Shown: in pieces, positions 59,505-64,000 of the stretch
How positions within the stretch are numbered: position 1 is the stretch's first letter
Layout: each line of letters begins with the position of its first letter
Source of the DNA: Oxytricha trifallax
Lineage: Eukaryota; Ciliophora; Spirotrichea; Sporadotrichida; Oxytrichidae
Length of the DNA: 64,000 bases
Direction of reading: 5' to 3'
Assembly: GCA_000711775.1 (NCBI GenBank)
Contig: ARYC01001138.1
Location: 1-64,000 of the forward strand
Program-made: the position numbers and the translations under genes
Notes under the pieces: generated by a model
Database searches by the model: none
Seen by the model: only the letters and a program-made list of their open reading frames with translations
What the model was told of the DNA's origin: nothing

Positions 59505-62500
59505 TCACATAAACTACGAAGCTCTAGAGACCATCCTAATTTTTTATTGTCTTTCTTCTCTCTTTTAAACACTCTCTCTATTGGCTTAAGTGTGCCTCAA
59601 TTATCTATTAAATTCAATTTCAAATGATGTTTCCCCAAAAAGCATGTAATTTTTATAAAAATTCTATTTATTTAATTTTTACTCTATATACAATATGTAA
59701 ATCAATTGCTTAATGTTGACACCACTTTTGCTAATAAAACTATGTTCATTAATGCAATCTTTTACTATGCGGCCAATCTCTCTTAATTTCATATCTCTTA
59801 TCTCTTTTTCTAATTTCTTCAATTTCTCTTCAAATTATTAGATTTTCTAAGTTGCTTCCTGAATTTACTATATTTCAATATCTGATAGTAATTTAATCTA
59901 TACACACTACTTATTTATATAACTTAAGCATACAAGTAAATTCCTTAAATGTATTATCAAAATAATAGATAGTTGCTTAGCAGGATTTATCTTGAAAGTT
60001 TGAAGTTTTAAGAACAATTTCTAGTCAAAAGCACTTTGGTGTTTTTCTCGCTCTTCGTCCAGTTCATGTCTGTTCCCCCAAAATATCCCTTCGTGTTCTT
60101 CTTGAAATGACGATTAAGACTGCATCATGTTTTTCATTAAGTTGCTTGGGCTATTTGGATGCAGGATTCTCTCAATCATCAATTAAATGAGAAAGATTTA
60201 TGTGTGAAATTATAATAAATTATAGGGACTAAATTACTAAGGAGAGTTATAACTTGTATTTACTAAAAATGAATGTCATACTTGCGATTTTCTGGTTGAC
60301 CCCCGCACCAGAGATTGCTAAGTATTTTATTTTTTTGCTTAATTAAATCTTAAAATTTCGAGTTAGAGGTTTTTCTCATGTCTGAGTGAGCTGTATTCAA
60401 TCTTAATTCTTAAGTGGAGTTAGAGGAATTGAGGTTTGATCTCGCAGCTGGAGAAAGTTCATAAAATAATGATAATCTATTCCTTATTTCAACCTCTTAA
60501 AATGTAAATTCAAAGAAAATAAAATAAGAATTCATTAAAGTTCTCCAGTTTTATTTCTGCCATCTCTAATACTAATAAATCATAAAGAATTAAAATAAAA
60601 TCCTCTAAAAGTATTTAGAATATCTAATTTCTAATACAATTGTCGTTATTTTCAAGGATGTCTTTGAGTTGTAATTTATACTTTGAATATTCTCCTTTGA
60701 TTTGAGCCATCCCATAATCCTTAGTGGCAACCTCTATAATAAAGTCTTTTGACCTCTCATCTAATTATTCAGGTAGATTTTACTATAAATTTCATATATC
60801 CCCTGTGATTATTGAAATTCATATTTTAATTTTTAAATATCATTTTGAAATATTTATCAGATGCTGGAGTTTATCAACCTTGAAGTCAAGATCCCAAAGA
60901 GTCTCAATAATCCAAATAAGACCCTTTCCTCTGATATCATTTCCCTTCCTAAGCAGCTTGCAATAGTATTCCACCTACACCCCCCTTATAAAAGTCAACT
61001 CGCTTTTGACAATTGTCATCTCCTCCTCAATGTAGTAAATTTTCTCACAATTTATCTCTTTAAGTTCGTTCAATCGCTTATCTAAGTTTAATTTATCCAC
61101 TCTCATCTGATTTACACGATCTTTCTCCATCTAGAACCAATAAAAATTATATTCTAATATTGTTAATATGCTTAAAATAGAAGCATTGCTAATCTATAAC
61201 TTACATTCATTTTCATGAAGTCACCTAGAGATAATTTATTTTTACTTTAAAGCTTCTTCTCTAAGATACCCTTGCTTTCTTTTATTCTTCGCTAGAAATT
61301 TCTCTCTTCTTTCTATAGAATAAATATAAATAATTTCTCTATTTTACCTTCATTTCTTCTTTGTTTTTTGCCATTTTAATGTATATCTCGTTATTACTGA
61401 ACAATCATTATATAAATTTAAATATCCCACTATTTATTCTAAATTTAATACAACATTTTACAATAAATGTATTACTATAATTGATAAATTGAATAAAGTC
61501 CTTCTCTTTTCCTTAATTTCTTGCTGTTGCTTCTGCAGTCTTCTGGTTTCATTCCATATTTCCTTCTCAATTCTTTTTCTCTCACCAATGTCTTCTGTGT
61601 CAAGGATTTTAGTTAATTCTTGAGCTTTCTTTGATATATCCGTATCTGAAAGATATGGTTGAGCTGTATTCGCTGTGCTACCACCTACTATTGACTATTA
61701 GGATTGAGATTTATTAAGTAAAGCATTTTAAGAATGTTACAAATAGCTTATATATTTTAAGATTTGCCAAGCTTATTACTGTCAAATCCCAGGGATGCCC
61801 CAAAACCCCTTGTAATATTACCCCCATTATTTTTCATATTCATAAGCTTTCTCTTGAGTAAAAACGGTTAAGTTTTACTCATAAAAACATCATTCACCTG
61901 TTCTTTGGTGCTTAAATTATATACTTTTTTGCCTTCATTAACTGGTTCCTTTTGCAGTTTGATTAAATTCCCATCGTCATCAAACTCATAGTCTTTGTTC
62001 TTTTTGTTGTCATTGCCCGTGCTTAATCTATCGAAGAAATAATTGTCTTCTTCGAAGTCATTGTAGCATTCATTTTTACTGCTGTTGTTGTTTGAGTACA
62101 TGCCTGCATGCCTTTTCGGGGAATTGTTGCCACCACCACTTTTCTGGAAATACTCGAAACCACCCTGGAGGTATTTGTTAGCAGATGGTGTAAAGCTAAA
62201 ATTTTATCAATAATTAGATAACAGAAAAATAAGTTAAATTAAAATTTGACCTAAAGTACTAAGATTTACATAAAATGTAGAAAACGGACTATTTAAAATT
62301 GAATTTACACTATTTAATAACATTTCTATAAAGAATTGTTTTTACATACTTTAGCCAGATATTAATTACTGCCAATTTTAGGGCTGAACAATAGTTAATT
62401 ATTGCTCTGATACTACTACTGCTACTTCTATTAATTTTATTGATGTTTTTGACTTTGCATAAATTTATTCAGTTATGATTCCCTTTTGAATTCTTTTATT

Positions 62501-62766
62501 TTTAGTTTCTCCCTCAAGAAATTGTATGTGTTTGCCCCTTCTGGATCATCCTTAATCAAATTTATATTTCCATTGTTTAACCTTGGAGAATTCTCTTAAA
62601 TAAATTTAAAAAATGGGGCAATCTGTTACGATAAATTACTTTATTAAGGAGAATGATTTTATTTCTTGCATACTGAAGATCTGATTTTAATTTGTAGATT
62701 CATGGCGTAAGAATCTATTGTAGAGTAGGTTTACATGTGATGCTGGTGATGCATTTTATTAGACAT
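59505..62766 (-). CDS. large conserved ciliate-type coiled-coil protein, multi-segment
   Basis: Coding blocks on the minus strand from ATG 62764-62766 (MSNKMHHQHHMQTYSTIDSY) to TGA 59505-59507, separated by AT-rich gaps not all resolved. Order: DPEGANTYNFLREKLKI (~62530); YLQGGFEYFQKSGGGNNSPK and an acidic region (~62150-61880); NNGGNITRGFGASLGFDSNK (~61800); AQELTKILDTEDIGERKRIE coiled coil (~61600); MEKDRVNQMRVDKLNLDKRL to VQVEYYCKLLRKGNDIRGKG (61135-60850); LPEQLDERSKDFIIEVATKD (~60740); MIERILHPNSPSNLMKNMMQ (~60170); EKLKKLEKEIRDMKLREIGR (~59800). The RxxGLIWIIETLWDL and LPExLDExSxxF blocks recall coiled-coil proteins of other protists that carry EGLSWIIKAIWNL; that match is from memory. 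Whether all blocks form one gene is inference. Confidence 0.6.
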
Positions 62767-63322
62767 TAAGGTTTCAATTATATTTATTTATTCTATTCTT
62801 ATCAATCAAATGTAAAATTAAACTAAGTATTTACATTTAATAACTTTACTTAATTTACTCTCACTCTCAAAAATATAAATCATTACATTTGAGAAAATAT
62901 TCAAGAAAATTCATGAGAAAAAAATATGAATATAAAAAACATGAATATATAAATTGCAATTTCATTCGAGAATAGACTTATTCTTAAAAAGAAGATAAGA
63001 GTATAGTATGATTTTAACATTTAATTTTAAATAATGGTCTTATGTGGCTTTAAATAACTTGTGGAAAGTTTAGGCACTTAAGAAATAGATATTGCAAACA
63101 AATGCATTTAGTATTTGCAATTTCTGGGATTTTTATTGTTCAAGCCAATCTGGTGATGGTTTGATCAGTGTATACTGGTCTGTTTTATCCATACTTGAAG
63201 TACAAACCTTCCCATTTAAGGGAATAAAATGTAAACTTTATAGATTCTATTACAATTCTTTTTCGTTATTACAATCTTAATTAAAAATGAAGGCATAGTC
63301 TAATTCAATATAAATGAATTTA
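62767..63322. other. AT-rich intergenic DNA
   Basis: Nothing recognised on either strand. Confidence 0.4.
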
Positions 63323-63748
63323 TCAGATTTTTTATCCATTCTTATTAAATAAGCCAATTATTTTCCTGACAATAATTAAATCCCATTAATAGTTGTGATA
63401 GTGTTGAATGTAGGTGCATCCATGAATGATTGGCTGCCACATGTACACAAAGAAGAATAGTGGAACAATTGGGAATGCGAGTCTAGTCCAGTTACGAGAG
63501 AGACCAATGTTCAAAATACCATTTCTCTCGTATGAGATCCAAGAGCCAGTGAATCTGCGATTGTTTGGCTTTCTGGAGAATGCGACCTTTCTCTTTCTAA
63601 GGCCTGGGATTTCCATGTTCACTCTAACTTGAAGTTAGGGGTTGACCTCGTACTTCTTGATCATTGACACAAGCTGACCTTGCTTCTCATCGATGGTAGA
63701 GAAAGTAGGAGCGATTTTTGGCAAGTTTTAATACAAATCGTTCTGCAT
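63323..63748 (-). CDS. small single-pass membrane protein, possibly mitochondrial
   Basis: Ciliate-code frame of 141 codons, ATG 63746-63748 (MQNDLYQNLPKIAPTFSTID) to TGA 63323-63325; in the standard code it would stop at a TAA near 63386, so the C-terminal extension depends on the code. Basic middle (LRKRKVAFSRKPNNRRFTGS), one hydrophobic segment (FPIVPLFFFVYMWQPII) near residue 105, then a His/Tyr-rich tail. The size, base composition and single membrane helix resemble accessory subunits of mitochondrial respiratory complexes in ciliates, but no specific subunit is recognised. Least AT-rich gene of this end of the window. Confidence 0.6.
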
Positions 63749-64000
63749 TTTGTTTTATTAATACTTATTATTATAAAATAAATATATTCAATTTTATAGG
63801 TTTGCATATGTTGGGATTTAAGGCGAATTAAGTTTTTGTAAAAATATAAACTAACTGCAAATCTTATTTTAGCTTAAATTAATTTTATTTCAAATGTACC
63901 TTCTCTTATCGAGGCTTTAAGCGTTTACAATTTTAGTGGTTTCCTAAACTTTATTTTAAGTCTTAAACTTATATTTATTGATAAAAATCTGGTAAATTAT
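63749..64000. other. AT-rich end of window
   Basis: Upstream region of the small membrane-protein gene; no further feature recognised. Confidence 0.4.

Noticed and set aside
61795-61820. CCCCAAAACCCC-like motif as a possible transposon end
   Set aside because: It lies inside a good minus-strand coding block (NITRGFGASLGF), with no inverted partner.
1-64000. Tetrahymena/Paramecium or Euplotes origin
   Set aside because: Telomere-like repeats are C4A4 rather than C4A2 or C4A2/C3A3, and scrambled MDSs with long pointers are not known there. Euplotes keeps TAA/TAG as stops and reads TGA as Cys.
1-64000. Retrovirus-like or LINE elements, CRISPR arrays, rRNA genes
   Set aside because: No reverse transcriptase or capsid motifs, regular spacer arrays or rRNA-like stretches were seen.

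Overview
This window looks like germline (micronuclear) DNA of a stichotrich/oxytrichid-type spirotrich ciliate such as Oxytricha or Stylonychia. The evidence is (i) very AT-rich DNA; (ii) long open frames only when TAA and TAG are read as glutamine and TGA is the sole stop; (iii) C4A4/G4T4 telomere-like repeats at transposon ends; and (iv) genes cut by short AT-rich internal eliminated sequences (IESs) flanked by 4-14 bp direct repeats (pointers), where removing the IES plus one pointer copy restores the frame exactly. Standard-code ORFs here are mostly fragments or shadows. All genes below were read by eye in the ciliate code; no alignment or database search was run.

Layout. 0-5 kb: the right end of a telomere-bearing transposon-like element, a rhodanese/pseudophosphatase gene (+) and a convergent coiled-coil gene (-). 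5-9.5 kb: gene-poor DNA with two inverted-repeat elements. 9.5-16.3 kb: the central discovery, a scrambled gene. Eleven macronuclear-destined segments (MDSs) of an inactive calpain with a leucine-rich-repeat tail alternate between two clusters: odd segments at 14.2-16.3 kb and even segments at 10.5-11.4 kb. Ten pointers (6-14 bp) join them in frame. A second gene with the same LRR tail lies to the left, and an AT-hook gene sits between the two clusters.

16.9-43.3 kb: uninterrupted AT-hook genes and one long Q-rich gene with two decaying paralogs, mixed with at least six broken copies of the calpain N-terminal half. One broken copy is split by a 1.2 kb element with about 70 bp telomere-like terminal inverted repeats. 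An inverted duplication (37.85-39.31 and 41.83-43.28 kb) carries two intact copies of one AT-hook gene around another IES-containing gene. 43.8-52 kb: two long Q-rich genes, a G-tract MITE-like element, and the largest AT-hook gene, which contains a LEDGF-IBD-like helical block. 52.2-53.65 kb: RRP7 (ribosome biogenesis) with five IESs resolved to the base. 54-63.75 kb: ordinary somatic-type genes, all on the minus strand (a coiled-coil protein, a TPR protein, a short coiled-coil gene, a large ciliate-conserved coiled-coil protein, and a small membrane protein).

Main hypothesis: IES-riddled genes (calpain-LRR, RRP7, the Q-rich gene at 44-46 kb, the TPR gene) are somatic. The IES-free AT-hook ORFs in the surrounding disposable DNA form a family with a shared C-terminal domain and may be germline-limited chromatin proteins.
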